DNA of 64,000 nt from Alcaligenes ammonioxydans (GCF_019343455.1 NZ_CP049362.1:3710828-3774827), one strand, 5' to 3'; positions 25,214-35,937 are shown, numbered from the stretch's first letter. Numbers and translations are program-made. Notes: generated by a model from the sequence alone, not told the origin.

Positions 25214-25747
25214 TCAGGTCTTTTCGACTTGATCGAAATCGAGTTCGACAGGGGTAGCGCGGCCGAAAATGGTAACGGTGACACGAACCTTGTTTTTCTC
25301 GTAGTTAACTTCTTCGACGTTACCGTTGAAATCTGCAAACGGACCGTCCTTGACGCGTACCAGTTCGCCAACCTCAAACAGCACTTTGTGCCGTGGCTTC
25401 TCAACGCCCTCTTCCATTTGCGACAGGATTTTTTCCACTTCGCGCTCGGAGATAGGAGCGGGACGGTTACCGGAACCGCCCAAAAAGCCGGTGACTCGCG
25501 GCGTACTTTTTACCAAATGCCAGGTTTCGTCGGTCAAGGCCATCTCGACCAGGACGTAACCAGGGTAAATACGTCGCTCTGTAATTGATTTCTTGCCGTT
25601 CTTTACTTCAACGACTTCTTCCGATGGAACCAGAATGCGACCAAACGCTTCTTGGAGTTCAGCGCGTTCAATGCGCTCCACCAGAGCTTTGTGCACGCTT
25701 TTTTCCATGCCGGAATAAACGTGAACCACATACCAGCGTTTGCTCAT
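25214..25747 (-). CDS. nusG: Transcription termination/antitermination factor NusG
   Basis: The protein has 177 residues. The N-terminal NGN domain starts [20 protein letters not shown] and binds RNA polymerase. A C-terminal KOW domain (about 125-177, [27 protein letters not shown]) contacts Rho or S10. It is 9 bp downstream of secE in the conserved secE-nusG-rplK order. Confidence 0.98.
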   Translation of the reverse strand: MSKRWYVVHVYSGMEKSVHKALVERIERAELQEAFGRILVPSEEVVEVKNGKKSITERRIYPGYVLVEMALTDETWHLVKSTPRVTGFLGGSGNRPAPISEREVEKILSQMEEGVEKPRHKVLFEVGELVRVKDGPFADFNGNVEEVNYEKNKVRVTVTIFGRATPVELDFDQVEKT

Positions 25748-25756
25748 GTGTGCCCT

Positions 25757-26137
25757 TTATTTCCAGCCCAGCAACAGGCCATAAATGATCCAGCCGAGCC
25801 CTTTGTCAATCAGCCACAACAAAATGGCCATAACGGAAACAAACACAAAGACGATGCCCGTCATTTGCGTTGCTTCTTTACGAGATGGCCAGTGGACGCG
25901 TCGCACTTCCGTGTAGGCATCACGAGAAAAAGCGACCAGACGACGGCCTGTATCGCTAAACCAGATGATCAATGCGGCAACGATTAAGCTGGCTACAAAT
26001 ACCCCAGCGCGAACCAGTGAATTTTGGCCATCCAGAACGGAATAGCCAACAATACCGGCGGCGACGACTAGGACCGCTAGGCCCAGCTTGATGCGCTCGG
26101 AACCTCGGTTAACGGTTTCTACGTTGGTATTCGACAT
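25757..26137 (-). CDS. secE: Preprotein translocase subunit SecE
   Basis: The protein has 126 residues and three predicted membrane helices (about 20-36, 43-60, 95-120), the long SecE form found in E. coli. The conserved amphipathic segment RDAYTEVRRVHWPSRKEATQ precedes the third helix. The start MSNTNVETVN is chosen over an in-frame ATG 25 codons upstream, which would reach towards tRNA-Trp. SecE is a core part of SecYEG. Confidence 0.95.
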   Translation of the reverse strand: MSNTNVETVNRGSERIKLGLAVLVVAAGIVGYSVLDGQNSLVRAGVFVASLIVAALIIWFSDTGRRLVAFSRDAYTEVRRVHWPSRKEATQMTGIVFVFVSVMAILLWLIDKGLGWIIYGLLLGWK

Positions 26138-26182
26138 ATTCCGACGAGTGACGCCACGCGAGATGGTGGCGAGTGACTGTGG

Positions 26183-26258
26183 TGGCAGGGGCAGAAGGAA
26201 TCGAACCCTCAACCTTCGGTTTTGGAGACCGACGCTCTGCCAATTGAGCTATACCCCT
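26183..26258 (-). tRNA. trpT: tRNA-Trp (anticodon CCA)
   Basis: The minus strand reads AGGGGTA ... TGCCCCT for the acceptor stem, with the anticodon loop CTCCAAA, the T-loop GGTTCGATTCC and an encoded CCA end. It lies between tuf and secE and is probably processed from the same transcript. Confidence 0.97.
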
Positions 26259-26353
26259 ATACCGTGACAAATCATAGCGCGTTAAATTGCTATGTTTGGC
26301 TTTTAGGCAAAAGAGGATATTAACCTCTTTTGCCCAAAATTACTACTCTTTTT

Positions 26354-27544
26354 TTACTTGATGATTTTTGCCACCACGCCAGCGCCAACGGTACGGCCGC
26401 CTTCGCGAATAGCGAAGCGCAGACCTTCTTCCATGGCGATAGGAGCGATCAGGGACACTTTCATCGAAATGTTGTCGCCTGGCAGAACCATTTCCTTGTC
26501 TTCTGGCAGCTCGATCGTGCCGGTCACGTCAGTTGTACGGAAGTAGAACTGAGGACGGTAGCCCTTGAAGAAAGGCGTGTGACGACCACCTTCTTCTTTG
26601 GACAAAATGTACACCTCGGCGTCGAAGTCCGTGTGTGGCTTGATCGAACCAGGTTTGGCCAGAACTTGACCACGTTCCACGTCTTCACGCTTGGTACCAC
26701 GCAGCAACAGACCGACGTTATCGCCAGCTTCGCCTTGGTCCAGCAGTTTGCGGAACATTTCAACGCCGGTACAAATGGTCTTGACCGTGTCTTTGATACC
26801 CACGATTTCGATTTCTTCGCCGACTTTGATGATGCCGCGCTCAATACGACCGGTCACAACCGTACCACGGCCGGAGATCGAGAACACGTCTTCAACAGGC
26901 ATCAAGAAGGTACCGTCAACGGCACGCTCAGGCGTAGGAATGTAGGTGTCCAGCGCTTCGGCCAGAGCCAGAACAGCTTGGCTGCCCAGTGGGCCTTCGT
27001 CGCCTTCCAGAGCCAGTTTGGCCGAACCCTTGATGATCGGGGTGTCGTCGCCAGGGAAGTCGTACTTGGACAACAGCTCACGAACTTCCATTTCAACCAG
27101 TTCGATCAGCTCTTCGTCATCAACCATGTCGGCCTTGTTCAGGAACACGATGATGTAAGGAACGCCAACCTGACGGCTCAGCAGGATGTGCTCGCGAGTC
27201 TGGGGCATTGGGCCGTCAGCGGCCGAGCAAACCAAGATAGCGCCGTCCATCTGGGCAGCACCGGTAATCATGTTCTTGACGTAGTCAGCGTGGCCGGGGC
27301 AGTCAACGTGAGCGTAGTGACGGTTAGGCGTTTCGTACTCAACGTGCGACGTGCTGATGGTGATACCACGTGCTTTTTCTTCAGGGGCGTTGTCGATCTG
27401 CGAGTAATCGCGTGCTTCGCCGCCGTATGCCTTGGACAGAACCGTGCAGATTGCAGCGGTCAGAGTGGTTTTACCGTGGTCAACGTGACCGATAGTACCG
27501 ACGTTGACGTGCGGTTTAGTCCGTTCAAACTTGCCTTTAGCCAT
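26354..27544 (-). CDS. tuf: Translation elongation factor Tu, second copy
   Basis: The 396-residue product is identical to that of the str-operon tuf at 3302-4492. By eye the two genes differ only at codons 2 and 4 (synonymous). This copy is within the tRNA-tufB-secE-nusG-rpl-rpo arrangement known from E. coli, with tRNA-Thr upstream and tRNA-Trp downstream. Flanks are unrelated to those of the other copy, so the identity stops sharply at the gene ends. Confidence 0.99.
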   Translation of the reverse strand: MAKGKFERTKPHVNVGTIGHVDHGKTTLTAAICTVLSKAYGGEARDYSQIDNAPEEKARGITISTSHVEYETPNRHYAHVDCPGHADYVKNMITGAAQMDGAILVCSAADGPMPQTREHILLSRQVGVPYIIVFLNKADMVDDEELIELVEMEVRELLSKYDFPGDDTPIIKGSAKLALEGDEGPLGSQAVLALAEALDTYIPTPERAVDGTFLMPVEDVFSISGRGTVVTGRIERGIIKVGEEIEIVGIKDTVKTICTGVEMFRKLLDQGEAGDNVGLLLRGTKREDVERGQVLAKPGSIKPHTDFDAEVYILSKEEGGRHTPFFKGYRPQFYFRTTDVTGTIELPEDKEMVLPGDNISMKVSLIAPIAMEEGLRFAIREGGRTVGAGVVAKIIK

Positions 27545-27587
27545 GGCAGACTCCTGAAGGGATAGAACGATAGAGAGAAGAGAGATG

Positions 27588-27662
<75 letters not shown>

Positions 27663-27700
27663 ATTCAACTTCAGCCGAGCGTGGCTAAAGATTTTAAACC

Positions 27701-27774
27701 TGGAGCGGGTGAAGGGGATCGAACCCTCGTCTTAAGCTTGGAAGGCTTCTGCTCTACCATTGAGCTACACCCGC
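27701..27774 (-). tRNA. tRNA-Gly (anticodon TCC)
   Basis: The minus strand has acceptor arms GCGGGTG / CACCCGC, the anticodon loop CTTCCAA, the T-loop GTTCGATCC and an encoded CCA. It is the middle tRNA of the Tyr-Gly-Thr cluster ahead of tuf. Confidence 0.97.
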
Positions 27775-27830
27775 AGACTTTTCTTCACCCTCTCCTAAAG
27801 TTGCCTTGCTGGCTAACTTTAGAAAAGTGC

Positions 27831-27917
27831 TGGTGGTGGGAGTTGGATTCGAACCAACGTAGGCGCAGGGCCAACAGATTTACAGTCTGCCTCCTTTAAC
27901 CACTCGGACATCCCACC
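27831..27917 (-). tRNA. tRNA-Tyr (anticodon GTA)
   Basis: This 87-nt class-II tRNA has acceptor arms GGTGGGA / TCCCACC, the anticodon loop CTGTAAA, a long variable arm typical of Tyr, and an encoded CCA. It is the first gene after the strong promoter at 27933-27961. Confidence 0.97.
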
Positions 27918-27932
27918 CGAAGCGAAAATCGA

Positions 27933-27961
27933 ATTATGGACACATTTTAGGATGTCGTCAA
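27933..27961 (-). promoter_or_regulatory. Strong sigma-70 promoter of the tRNA-tuf-secE-nusG-rpl-rpo block
   Basis: On the minus strand TTGACG (27956-27961) and CATAAT (27933-27938) are exactly 17 bp apart. The -10 box lies 15 bp before tRNA-Tyr, giving a very short leader. No other strong promoter was recognised between here and secE, although internal promoters are likely. Confidence 0.75.
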
Positions 27962-28393
27962 GTCTTTTGACAAGAAAACTGAATAATTCACGGAATTTTT
28001 TTAAAAAATGGCGATTCAAATCCCTTTTCCTCCGGTTTTGCTCCGTTTTCAGGGTGACTTTTCGGCTCATTTCGAGCGTATTGGAAAAAGGGAAATTGGT
28101 GTGAAATCCGGGTAAACACCGCATTTTCTTCGTATTTTTACTCTTTTTTTTGTAAGCAAAAGATACTGTAGCCTGTTTTTAGATTTTTAGTTCCAACTAC
28201 CGCTGCGCCCAAGCTTTTGGATTCAGCGCTGTCTGCGCTCTGCAAGCAGTTGCCCCTGGCATTGGATAAAGTCACCTGGTCTGTCAGCAGTTCCACGGCC
28301 CTTCCAGCCTCATCGTCCTTGAATAGCCCTTTCCGACAAAAGCGTGCTGCCATTGATCCGGCAAGACAGGGGCAAACGACATACAAAGCAAAG
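27962..28393. other. Gene-free stretch between the tRNA promoter and the parB terminator
   Basis: About 430 bp. Short reading frames exist on both strands but show no recognisable domain or ribosome-binding site. The part near 27990-28150 is AT-rich and may hold upstream promoter elements for the tRNA operon. Nothing else could be supported. Confidence 0.6.
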
Positions 28394-28421
28394 AAAAAGC
28401 CGACCTACAGTCGGCTTTTAA
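28394..28421 (-). terminator. Terminator after parB
   Basis: The inverted repeat AAAGCCGAC / GTCGGCTTT with a 5-base loop (TGTAG on the minus strand) is followed by T residues. It lies about 30 bp past the parB stop. Confidence 0.75.
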
Positions 28422-28447
28422 ATATGGCGACATTGCCCCGGCCTGAC

Positions 28448-29386
28448 TTAATCGTCAGTCTGATCCAACAAGGACGACAAGCCCTGCTTTTCCAGCAAGG
28501 CATTCAAATGCTCCCAGCCATGAAAAGCGATTTGCAGTTGACCCTTATCCTTGGCCCCCACCTTCAGGGTCACTTTTGTGCCCAGGTGGTCCGACAACAC
28601 CTTTTCAAACCGCTGAACATCGCCACTGCGACTTGCTTTGTTGTGCGCCTGCTTGCTGGCCGGCTCATCATCCTCATGCAAGGCGCGCGCGACCAGCTTC
28701 TCGGTTTCACGCACCGACAGTCGTCGAGCGATCACTTCATTGGCCAGCATGATCTGTCGTGCCGCATCCACCGCCAGCAAGGCACGAGCATGCCCCATGT
28801 CAATATCCCCTGCCAGCAACATGATCTGAACAGGTTCGGCCAGGTTGATCAGGCGCAACAGATTGCTGGTCGTCGAACGCGATCGACCAATGGCCTGGGC
28901 GGCCTGCTCATGGGTCAACCCGAACTCATCCAGCAGACGCTTCACACCTTGTGCTTCTTCAAGCGGATTAAGGTCTTCACGCTGAATGTTCTCGATCAGG
29001 GCCATGATAGCGGCGTTTTCATCGCCCACTTCCCGAACCAGGACCGGCACTTCTTCCAAGCCCGCAATCTGGGAGGCCCGAAAACGGCGTTCACCGGCGA
29101 TGATCTCGTACTTGCCTTTGTCCTTACCGGATAAAGGACGCACCAAAATAGGTTGCATCACGCCTTGTGCGCGAATGGATTCGGCCAGCTCATTCAGAGC
29201 GCCTTCGTCCATGCGGGTACGTGGCTGATACACCCCGGCCTTGAGCAGCTTGACCGGCAACGTGGAAGGCGGGCCATCGCTCACTGCCGCTTCGCCTTTC
29301 TTTCCTATGCTTGCGATAGCGCCTGCGTCTGCGCCGAGCAAGGCATCCAAGCCTCGACCTAGACCTTTGGGTTTTCGTGTAGCCAT
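28448..29386 (-). CDS. parB: Chromosome-partitioning protein ParB (parS-binding CTPase)
   Basis: The protein has 312 residues. The ParB/Spo0J order is visible: N-terminal MATRKPKGLGRGLDALLG (ParA-stimulating tail), the CTP-binding region with GERRFRASQIAG (about residue 115), the central helix-turn-helix (LTHEQAAQAIGRSRSTTSNL) and a C-terminal dimerisation domain. It loads on parS and slides as a clamp to organise the origin region. parS-like sites lie at 30584, 32869, 32900 and 42117. It is downstream of parA, last in mnmG-rsmG-parA-parB. Confidence 0.97.
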   Translation of the reverse strand: MATRKPKGLGRGLDALLGADAGAIASIGKKGEAAVSDGPPSTLPVKLLKAGVYQPRTRMDEGALNELAESIRAQGVMQPILVRPLSGKDKGKYEIIAGERRFRASQIAGLEEVPVLVREVGDENAAIMALIENIQREDLNPLEEAQGVKRLLDEFGLTHEQAAQAIGRSRSTTSNLLRLINLAEPVQIMLLAGDIDMGHARALLAVDAARQIMLANEVIARRLSVRETEKLVARALHEDDEPASKQAHNKASRSGDVQRFEKVLSDHLGTKVTLKVGAKDKGQLQIAFHGWEHLNALLEKQGLSSLLDQTDD

Positions 29387-29415
29387 GCTTACATTCCTAT
29401 TGATTCTTATGTGCC

Positions 29416-30231
29416 TTATGCCTTGTCGCTGCGGGATTCTTTTTTCAAGCGTTTGATCAGCTCTTTGCCAAAATCCATATAGGCCTTGGCGCCCCGGGAA
29501 TTCTTGTCATAAACAATACCTGGCATGCCGTGACTTGGCGCTTCCGCCAAACGCACATTACGTGGCACTACTGTCTTGAACACCTTATCGCCAAAGTGTG
29601 TCTCGATCTGGTTGGACACCTGCTGCTGCAAGGTAACGCGCCCATCAAACATCACTCGCAGCAAACCAATCAACTGCAAATCCGGGTTGATATTGCGATA
29701 GACCCGCTTGACTGTATTGACCAGGTCCGACAGCCCTTCCAATGCAAAGTACTCGCACTGCATGGGGATAATCACGCCGTGCGCGCTGGCCAGACCATTC
29801 AGTGTCAGCAGCGACAAGGTAGGCGGGCAGTCAATCAACACAAAATCATAATCGTCCAGGACCTGTGCCAGCGCTTGTTTGAGCTGTTGCTCACGCTCTT
29901 GCATCTGAATCAGGTCAATTTCAGCCCCCGAGAGCTCCCTGTTGGAAGGCAGGACATCGTAACCACCTGTTTCTGAATGTATCTTTACATTAGCAATGCT
30001 TTCATCGCCAATCAGCACTTGATACAAATTACCCGATAGGCTGTTTTTATCAATGCCGCTGCCCATGGTGGCATTGCCTTGGGGGTCCAGGTCGATCAAT
30101 AAAACTTTTTTCTTCAAGGCAGCAAGTGCAGCGGCCAAGTTAATGGCTGTGGTTGTCTTGCCTACCCCTCCTTTCTGGTTTGCAATACAAAACACATAGG
30201 CACGGGGAGTTTTTACGTCGTTTTTACTCAT
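29416..30231 (-). CDS. parA: Chromosome-partitioning ATPase ParA (Soj type)
   Basis: The protein has 271 residues. It has a deviant Walker A KGGVGKTTTAINLAAAL near residue 20, the Walker A' motif LIDLDPQGNATMG, and Walker B DFVLIDCPPTLSLLT. The short N-terminus marks a chromosomal Soj-type ParA, not the plasmid type with a helix-turn-helix. I chose the ATG at 30231, which overlaps the rsmG stop by a few bases; an ATG 11 codons earlier lies inside rsmG. ParA forms the gradient on which ParB-parS complexes move. Confidence 0.97.
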   Translation of the reverse strand: MSKNDVKTPRAYVFCIANQKGGVGKTTTAINLAAALAALKKKVLLIDLDPQGNATMGSGIDKNSLSGNLYQVLIGDESIANVKIHSETGGYDVLPSNRELSGAEIDLIQMQEREQQLKQALAQVLDDYDFVLIDCPPTLSLLTLNGLASAHGVIIPMQCEYFALEGLSDLVNTVKRVYRNINPDLQLIGLLRVMFDGRVTLQQQVSNQIETHFGDKVFKTVVPRNVRLAEAPSHGMPGIVYDKNSRGAKAYMDFGKELIKRLKKESRSDKA

Positions 30232-30233
30232 GA

Positions 30234-30905
30234 TTATCCTTGCTGCACCAACCACACTAGACAACGCTGTGCCTCTAGCTCCGGTACGGTTAATGATTCA
30301 ATTCGTTCGACCTGCCAGTTGCTTTCGGATTGCAAGGCAGCTATCTCCAGATCGGGTTCTTTACCCTTCATAGCCGCAATGCGCCCACCTGGACGAACAT
30401 GCCTACCTGCCAAATTCACAAAATCAAGCAGCGAAGAAAAAGCTCGGGAAACTACGATATCTGCTTGCAAAGGTTCCTGCTGCTCTACCCGTACATGCAT
30501 GGCTGATAAATTGGGCAAACCCAATGCCCCAACCATTTGCTGGACAAATGCCATTTTTTTCTCGACCGCATCAATGCAGGTAATGTTCCACGTGGAACAT
30601 GAGGCAGCCAAAACCACCCCCGGCAAGCCGGCCCCCGATCCCACATCTACAATCCGAACCGCTTCCTGAGTCGGAAGATTTTTACTGGCCAGATAATTCT
30701 GAAACGGTCGAACAATCGACAGGCTATCAAAAATATGTTGCACCAGCATTTGATCTGGGTCACGCAAGGCGGTCAGATTATAGGTACGGTTCCAGCGCTG
30801 CAATTGCTTGATGTAGTCGAGCAGCTTGCGCACCAGTACGGGGTCCTGATCAAGCCCCAGATCTACCAGGGCCTGATTCAGACGTTTTGAATACATATCA
30901 CTCAT
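30234..30905 (-). CDS. rsmG: 16S rRNA (guanine-N7) methyltransferase RsmG
   Basis: The 223-residue SAM-dependent enzyme methylates G527 of 16S rRNA. The SAM motif [15 protein letters not shown] is near residue 86, and the conserved early segment [21 protein letters not shown] is present. Its ATG overlaps the mnmG stop (ATGA). A second ATG three codons in is also possible. A perfect parS-like palindrome (30584-30599) is embedded in its coding sequence. Confidence 0.97.
   Translation of the reverse strand: MSDMYSKRLNQALVDLGLDQDPVLVRKLLDYIKQLQRWNRTYNLTALRDPDQMLVQHIFDSLSIVRPFQNYLASKNLPTQEAVRIVDVGSGAGLPGVVLAASCSTWNITCIDAVEKKMAFVQQMVGALGLPNLSAMHVRVEQQEPLQADIVVSRAFSSLLDFVNLAGRHVRPGGRIAAMKGKEPDLEIAALQSESNWQVERIESLTVPELEAQRCLVWLVQQG
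30584..30599. other. parS site inside rsmG
   Basis: TGTTCCACGTGGAACA is a perfect 16-bp palindrome and matches the ParB target (consensus TGTTNCACGTGNAACA). It is coding sequence of rsmG, 0.35 kb upstream of parA. Confidence 0.88.
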
Positions 30906-32818
30906 GCCGATTGCTTGCTTTTCTGCTTGCGTTTCAGGTGTACCAACAATAATGAAACCGCGGCGGGAGTCACACCTTGAACCCGTCCGGCCTGTCCAAT
31001 CGTCAATGGCTTAGCCGCCTTCAACCGTTGGCGAACTTCGATCGACAAGCCTTTGATATCGTCATAATCCAGATCCTCTGGAATACCCTGCTCTTCCAGG
31101 GCTGCCTGTCGCGTCACCTCATCCTGCTGGCGCGCTACATAGCCGGCGTACTTAACCTGAATCTCCACCTGTTCAATATGAACTGGATCTTCTAAGCCTG
31201 GTCCCGCTACGGGTAGTCCTTGGTCGTTCAGTACGGCCATCAACTTCCCATAGCCCACTTCAGGCCGCTTGAGCAAATCAAAAAAGGAATACTCCCGTTC
31301 GATATTTTTACCTAACAGTGCTTGGGCTTGCTCAGAAGGCAGACTGCGAGGGTTCACCCAAGTTCCCTTCAAACGCTCAATTTCACGTGCGACAGCGTCA
31401 CGCTTGCGGTTGAAATGGTCCCACCGAGCATCATCCACCAGGCCCAGTTCACGACCAATTTCGGTCAGCCGCTGATCGGCATTATCCTCCCGTAAGCTCA
31501 ACCGGTATTCAGCACGTGAAGTGAACATGCGGTAAGGCTCGGTGACACCGCGAGTGATCAGGTCGTCAACCAAGACGCCAAGATAAGCCTCATTACGACG
31601 AGGGTACCATTGCTCTTTATCCTGGGCTAAACGGGCCGCGTTCACCCCCGCCAACAAGCCCTGAGCGGCGGCTTCCTCGTAACCTGTCGTGCCATTGATC
31701 TGACCGGCAAAGAACAAGCCACGAATCTGCTTGGTCTCCAACGTGGGATACAGGGATCGAGGGTCGAAATAATCGTACTCAATCGCGTAGCCTGGGCGCA
31801 TGATGCGGGCATTCTCCAAGCCAGGCAGACTGCGCACCATAGCTAACTGAATATCAAATGGCAAGCTAGTTGAAACACCATTTGGATAAATCTCGGTGGT
31901 GCTCAGCCCTTCGGGCTCCAGAAATACTTGATGACTGCTTTTGTCCGCAAAGCGATGAATTTTGTCTTCGATCGATGGACAGTAGCGTGGACCAATTCCC
32001 TCAATCGTTCCCTGGTCGCTATACATAGGCGAACGATCCAGACCCGAGCGAATAATGTCGTGAGTACGCTCGTTGGTATGCGTAATCCAGCACGGCATCT
32101 GTTGGGGATGCATGGAAACATCCCCCATATAAGAGAACACCGGAATGGGATCACTATCGCCGGGCTGAACTTCCAGACGGGAAAAATCGATGGTATTGGC
32201 ATCAATACGCGGAGGGGTTCCTGTCTTCAATCGCCCTTGGGGCAGTTGCAGTTCCCGCAAGCGATGCGCCAGGCTGATGGAAGGGGGGTCCCCTGCCCGA
32301 CCGGCAGAATAGTTATTCAGGCCCACATGGACCAAACCATTCAAAAAAGTACCTGCCGTCAGAACCACGGACTTGGCCTTGAACTCCAAGCCAATCTTGG
32401 TCACGGCACCGACCACCCGATCACCTTCCACAATCAGGTCCTCGACCGACTGTTGGAACACCATCAAATTGGGTTGATTCTGCAGAACCTTTCGAATAGC
32501 CTTGCGGTACAGGGAACGATCCGCCTGTGCACGAGTAGCACGCACCGCTGGGCCTTTGGAGCTATTCAGGGTGCGAAATTGAATACCTGCGCGGTCGGTA
32601 GCCAAAGCCATTGCCCCGCCCAATGCATCTACTTCCTTAACCAAATGGCCCTTACCAATCCCGCCGATGGAAGGATTGCAGGACATCTGTCCCAAGGTAT
32701 CCATATTATGGGTTAGCAATAAGGTAGACACGCCGGTTCGAGCTGCCGCTAAAGCCGCTTCGGTACCAGCATGTCCGCCGCCTATGACAATAACGTCAAA
32801 CTCTTCGGGATAAATCAT
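30902..32818 (-). CDS. mnmG: tRNA uridine-5-carboxymethylaminomethyl synthesis enzyme MnmG (GidA)
   Basis: The 638-residue FAD enzyme acts with MnmE to modify the wobble uridine of several tRNAs. The N-terminal dinucleotide-binding motif is [18 protein letters not shown] (residues about 12-29). The GidA signatures [22 protein letters not shown] and [21 protein letters not shown] are intact. It heads the leftward mnmG-rsmG-parA-parB operon. MnmE, its partner, is at 52211-53584. The gene name gidA comes from its frequent position next to oriC, which fits the DnaA boxes upstream. Confidence 0.98.
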   Translation of the reverse strand: MIYPEEFDVIVIGGGHAGTEAALAAARTGVSTLLLTHNMDTLGQMSCNPSIGGIGKGHLVKEVDALGGAMALATDRAGIQFRTLNSSKGPAVRATRAQADRSLYRKAIRKVLQNQPNLMVFQQSVEDLIVEGDRVVGAVTKIGLEFKAKSVVLTAGTFLNGLVHVGLNNYSAGRAGDPPSISLAHRLRELQLPQGRLKTGTPPRIDANTIDFSRLEVQPGDSDPIPVFSYMGDVSMHPQQMPCWITHTNERTHDIIRSGLDRSPMYSDQGTIEGIGPRYCPSIEDKIHRFADKSSHQVFLEPEGLSTTEIYPNGVSTSLPFDIQLAMVRSLPGLENARIMRPGYAIEYDYFDPRSLYPTLETKQIRGLFFAGQINGTTGYEEAAAQGLLAGVNAARLAQDKEQWYPRRNEAYLGVLVDDLITRGVTEPYRMFTSRAEYRLSLREDNADQRLTEIGRELGLVDDARWDHFNRKRDAVAREIERLKGTWVNPRSLPSEQAQALLGKNIEREYSFFDLLKRPEVGYGKLMAVLNDQGLPVAGPGLEDPVHIEQVEIQVKYAGYVARQQDEVTRQAALEEQGIPEDLDYDDIKGLSIEVRQRLKAAKPLTIGQAGRVQGVTPAAVSLLLVHLKRKQKSKQSA

Positions 32819-32868
32819 GTCAGAACAGCTAAAAAATAAAAATCAATTATACGATTACCAGCGAGGTA

Positions 32869-32884
32869 TGTTCCACGTGAAACA
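32869..32884. other. parS site
   Basis: TGTTCCACGTGAAACA differs from the perfect palindrome by one base. It is 51 bp upstream of the mnmG start. Confidence 0.88.
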
Positions 32885-32899
32885 CATGGAATCTGGATC

Positions 32900-32915
32900 T
32901 GTTCCACGTGGAACA
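32900..32915. other. parS site
   Basis: TGTTCCACGTGGAACA is a perfect palindrome, identical to the site inside rsmG. It is 31 bp, about three helical turns, from the previous site. Confidence 0.9.
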
Positions 32916-32937
32916 CACTTTTTTGCGTAAATACCAC

Positions 32938-32946
32938 TGTGGATAA
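32938..32946 (-). other. DnaA box
   Basis: TGTGGATAA on the plus strand is the perfect box TTATCCACA on the minus strand. It lies 23 bp past the second parS site. Confidence 0.75.
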
Positions 32947-33150
32947 CTTTGTGGAGAAAGAGGCCGTTTTTTCAAGTCGGACTTAACCAAGAGACGCGGA
33001 GCAACGCTACAAAGCCAATCCTCGAGGGGATGACGCTATGGAGCGAAGCCATAAAAGGCGGGCTTGTCACTCTTAAATCTCTTAAAAGTAGCTATCTGAG
33101 CAGCTACTCCAGCTCATGGGTATAGAAGCTTGACTGTCAGGTGGCAAAAT

Positions 33151-33159
33151 TGTGGATAA
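33151..33159 (-). other. DnaA box
   Basis: Perfect 9-mer TTATCCACA on the minus strand, in the gene-free stretch upstream of mnmG. Confidence 0.7.
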
Positions 33160-33645
33160 CAGAACCCTAAGATGAAATATCGCCTGATGTCTTCCTAAGT
33201 GCTTCCAACGTGAAACAACCATAAAATCTCGGCAATCGTTGAACGAAACGGCACTACCGCTACTCCCTTTCTCCCGCTCCAACAGCTCACTGTGAAACGT
33301 CCTATGAGCAAGCAAAAAGGGAAACAGACAAAGCGGGTACACAGGTTTATTCTCCTTGTCATACCCGTGGGGCACGGCGATGCTGAAAAAAATCCCAAGA
33401 AAAAAGGAGCGTTATCTAGGACTTTGCAAGAGGCCGTAAAAACGTGAATAAGCGAAAAGCAGGGCCTATATAGGCACACGCTATATTCATGTGTAAAAAC
33501 AGCTCAACCAAGCCGCTCCACGATCAACGGAACCATACGAAATCTATGGTATTTTCCTCAGGAATTCGTCTGATACGTCGCCACCCCACTTTTTCCAGAA
33601 AATTTAAAGGGCGGGTGCATTCTTATTATTTATATCAGTAGACCC

Positions 33646-34815
33646 ATGCAGATTACCTCCAAGCTCCCCTCTGTGGGCACCACTATCTTCACCACCATGA
33701 GTCAGCTGGCTCTGGAACATAAGGCTATCAATCTGGGACAAGGTTTTCCAGATTTCAATCCTGATCCCGCGCTTATTGAGGCCGTCCACCAGGCCATGCT
33801 CGGTGGTCTTAACCAATACCCGGCAATGGCAGGTTACCTGCCTTTACGCAACGCTATCGCCAGCAAGACGCAATCACGCTATGGCCGTCGCTATGACGTA
33901 GAGACAGAGATTACCGTTACCAGCGGTGCCACCGAAGCATTGATGGCCAGTTTCCAGGCTTTCGTACACCCTGGCGACGAAGTCATTGTGATCGAGCCGT
34001 TCTACGATCTCTATATCCCTGCCATTGAACTAGCGGGAGGGATTCCTGTCGCCGTCCCCATGACACCACCAAGTGAAGCTGTACCTTACTACCGGGTAGA
34101 TTGGGATCGCGTCGAATCTGCAATCAGCAGTAAGACACGCATGTTGGTGATCAACTTTCCACACAATCCCACTTGCACTATTTTGCGAGCAGAGGATCTG
34201 GATGCTCTGGAGCAGATTGTAGAAAAGCATCCTTTGATTATTTTGTCTGATGAGGTTTATGAGCACCTGACCTTTGATCAGAGAGAACATTTAAGCTTGG
34301 CGACCCGTCCCTCTCTGGCCGAACGAGCAGTGATCGTCTCTTCCTTTGGCAAGACCTTCCATGCCACAGGCTGGAAGGTTGGCTATTGCTGCGCCCCAGC
34401 CAAACTAAGTGCAGAGATTAGAAAAATCCATCAATACACAGTTTTTACCGTTCCCAGCCCTTTACAGGCGGGTCTAGCGACTTATATGCAAGAACCTGCT
34501 ACCTGGGAGAGCCTGTCCTCTTTCTACCAGGAAAAACGCGACCATTTACACCAAGGCTTACAGCACACCCGTTTCAAACCCATGCCCAGCGAAGGTACGT
34601 TTTTTCTGTTGGCCAGCTATGACAATATTTCAGATCTACCTGAGTTGGATTTTGCCAAATACTTGAACCAACACTATGGTGTAGGCGCAATACCGGTCTC
34701 TGCCTTTTACCTGAATCCACACTCCGAACAGGCTAATCATCGTTTGCTGCGCTTTTGCTTTGCCAAACAGCCCAGCACCCTGGACCAAGCAATCGAACGA
34801 TTAAAGAAGGTCTAG
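33646..34815 (+). CDS. Methionine/aromatic aminotransferase (YbdL-like, PLP fold type I)
   Basis: The 389-residue class I/II aminotransferase closely resembles E. coli YbdL in full length. Shared stretches include GTTIFT.MS near the N-terminus, INLGQGFPDF, SDEVYEHLTF and SSFGKTFHATGWKVGYC. The PLP Lys is K236 in SSFGKTFH. YbdL prefers methionine, phenylalanine and histidine, so a methionine-salvage or general transaminase role is likely. It is transcribed alone, rightward from the origin region, and closed by a terminator at 34842. Confidence 0.92.
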   Translation: MQITSKLPSVGTTIFTTMSQLALEHKAINLGQGFPDFNPDPALIEAVHQAMLGGLNQYPAMAGYLPLRNAIASKTQSRYGRRYDVETEITVTSGATEALMASFQAFVHPGDEVIVIEPFYDLYIPAIELAGGIPVAVPMTPPSEAVPYYRVDWDRVESAISSKTRMLVINFPHNPTCTILRAEDLDALEQIVEKHPLIILSDEVYEHLTFDQREHLSLATRPSLAERAVIVSSFGKTFHATGWKVGYCCAPAKLSAEIRKIHQYTVFTVPSPLQAGLATYMQEPATWESLSSFYQEKRDHLHQGLQHTRFKPMPSEGTFFLLASYDNISDLPELDFAKYLNQHYGVGAIPVSAFYLNPHSEQANHRLLRFCFAKQPSTLDQAIERLKKV

Positions 34816-34841
34816 CACTCCGTTAACTATTCCGTACCACC

Positions 34842-34866
34842 AACCGCCGCCAGGCGGTTTTTTTTA
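34842..34866 (+). terminator. Terminator after the aminotransferase gene
   Basis: AACCGCC / GGCGGTT with a 4-base loop is followed by eight T residues. It lies 27 bp past the stop. Confidence 0.88.
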
Positions 34867-35345
34867 TCCCATTTTTGTGGACAAGTACACATCAGTAAAT
34901 CTCATCTCTTCAAATGCAGAAGAGCGGCTCAGGCCTTGTGAAACATGCCTCCCCACTTGAAGCACAAAACCTCGTGCGCGCAACACAAAATCACCGCTTT
35001 GTGGCACATGCATAAAGAAACGTAAAACAGCCTTCTCAGCCTTCAAACGAGCCCCCTGTTGATAACTTTGGGGGTAAACCTGATTTTTTCTCCAGTTATG
35101 GCCTTTCTTTCACCGAGAAAAAAGCAAATTAAGCTATACAGTCGCTTTTTCGTGTTGAGTCCAAGCTTTACGAATGAAACCGGAGCAATAAATACAAAAA
35201 AGAAAAATATGGATATAAAACAATGACTTATTTCAATATTGAAAGCACATTCACAACTACGTAACTGTGTAAAAAAACAGCCTACTGACCTCAAGCGAAC
35301 ACAGGTGACAAGTTACAAACCGCCACTGACGCTTTACCCACAAAT

Positions 35346-35354
35346 TGTGGATAA
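35346..35354 (-). other. DnaA box
   Basis: Perfect TTATCCACA on the minus strand. A one-mismatch box (TTACCCACA) in the opposite orientation ends 3 bp before it. Confidence 0.72.
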
Positions 35355-35937
35355 GTCAAAAGTCTAAACACGATTGACCTAGTACAAGCTCCAGGCACAA
35401 CAACTCCCTAAGCCAAAGCAAATACTTGGCTAAACAATTTTTATCGGTAGAACAGGTCTTTTTGCTGCCAACACCCTTTCCTTGAGCTTTTCTCATACTG
35501 CAGTAAAGCCTCAGAAGGCAACAACAAAGCCGATCCTCAACAGGCTTGAAAAATATTTTTCAGCTCTGTTGGCTCAGTTTTCTGTATGCAAAACATGCAT
35601 AAGCCAGTCTTGAGCGAGATCGTGATTTTTGTTCATGGACTGCATCTTAGTCGAGAACTTTTGACTTGCAAAGGGTAAGAGCCTGGTCAGGGTACCGCTG
35701 AACTTATCTTATATAACAAGCACTTAAATTTTTTATTAAGATGATTGGATGGAAGCCTGTTGATAAGTCGAACAAGTGCTTTTAAGAGTGGTAAAACAAG
35801 TACTTAGCCTGTTTTTTAACGGGGATAGATCTGACGCTTATCAGTGGATGGTTTAGGAACAACTTTTAGAGAGCGCGAAGAAGTACCTACTTATGCCTTA
35901 TGTATCCACACGCTGTGCACAATCACCTTCCTAGAGC

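Larger units (their letters stand above)
32819..33645. other. Gene-free origin-side region upstream of mnmG
   Basis: About 830 bp between divergent mnmG and the aminotransferase. It holds two parS sites 31 bp apart, two perfect DnaA boxes (32938, 33151) and a few small inverted repeats (for example TATGG / CCATA near 33037-33052). Two overlapping minus-strand frames at 33082-33479 have no domain or ribosome-binding site and were not accepted. Confidence 0.7.

Noticed and set aside
28138..28386. 82-residue minus-strand frame between parB and the tRNA genes
   Set aside because: No homology or ribosome-binding site and it ends at the parB terminator.
33082..33479. Two overlapping minus-strand frames of 94-97 residues upstream of the aminotransferase
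   Set aside because: No ribosome-binding site, no domain, mutually overlapping; the region is better explained as origin DNA.
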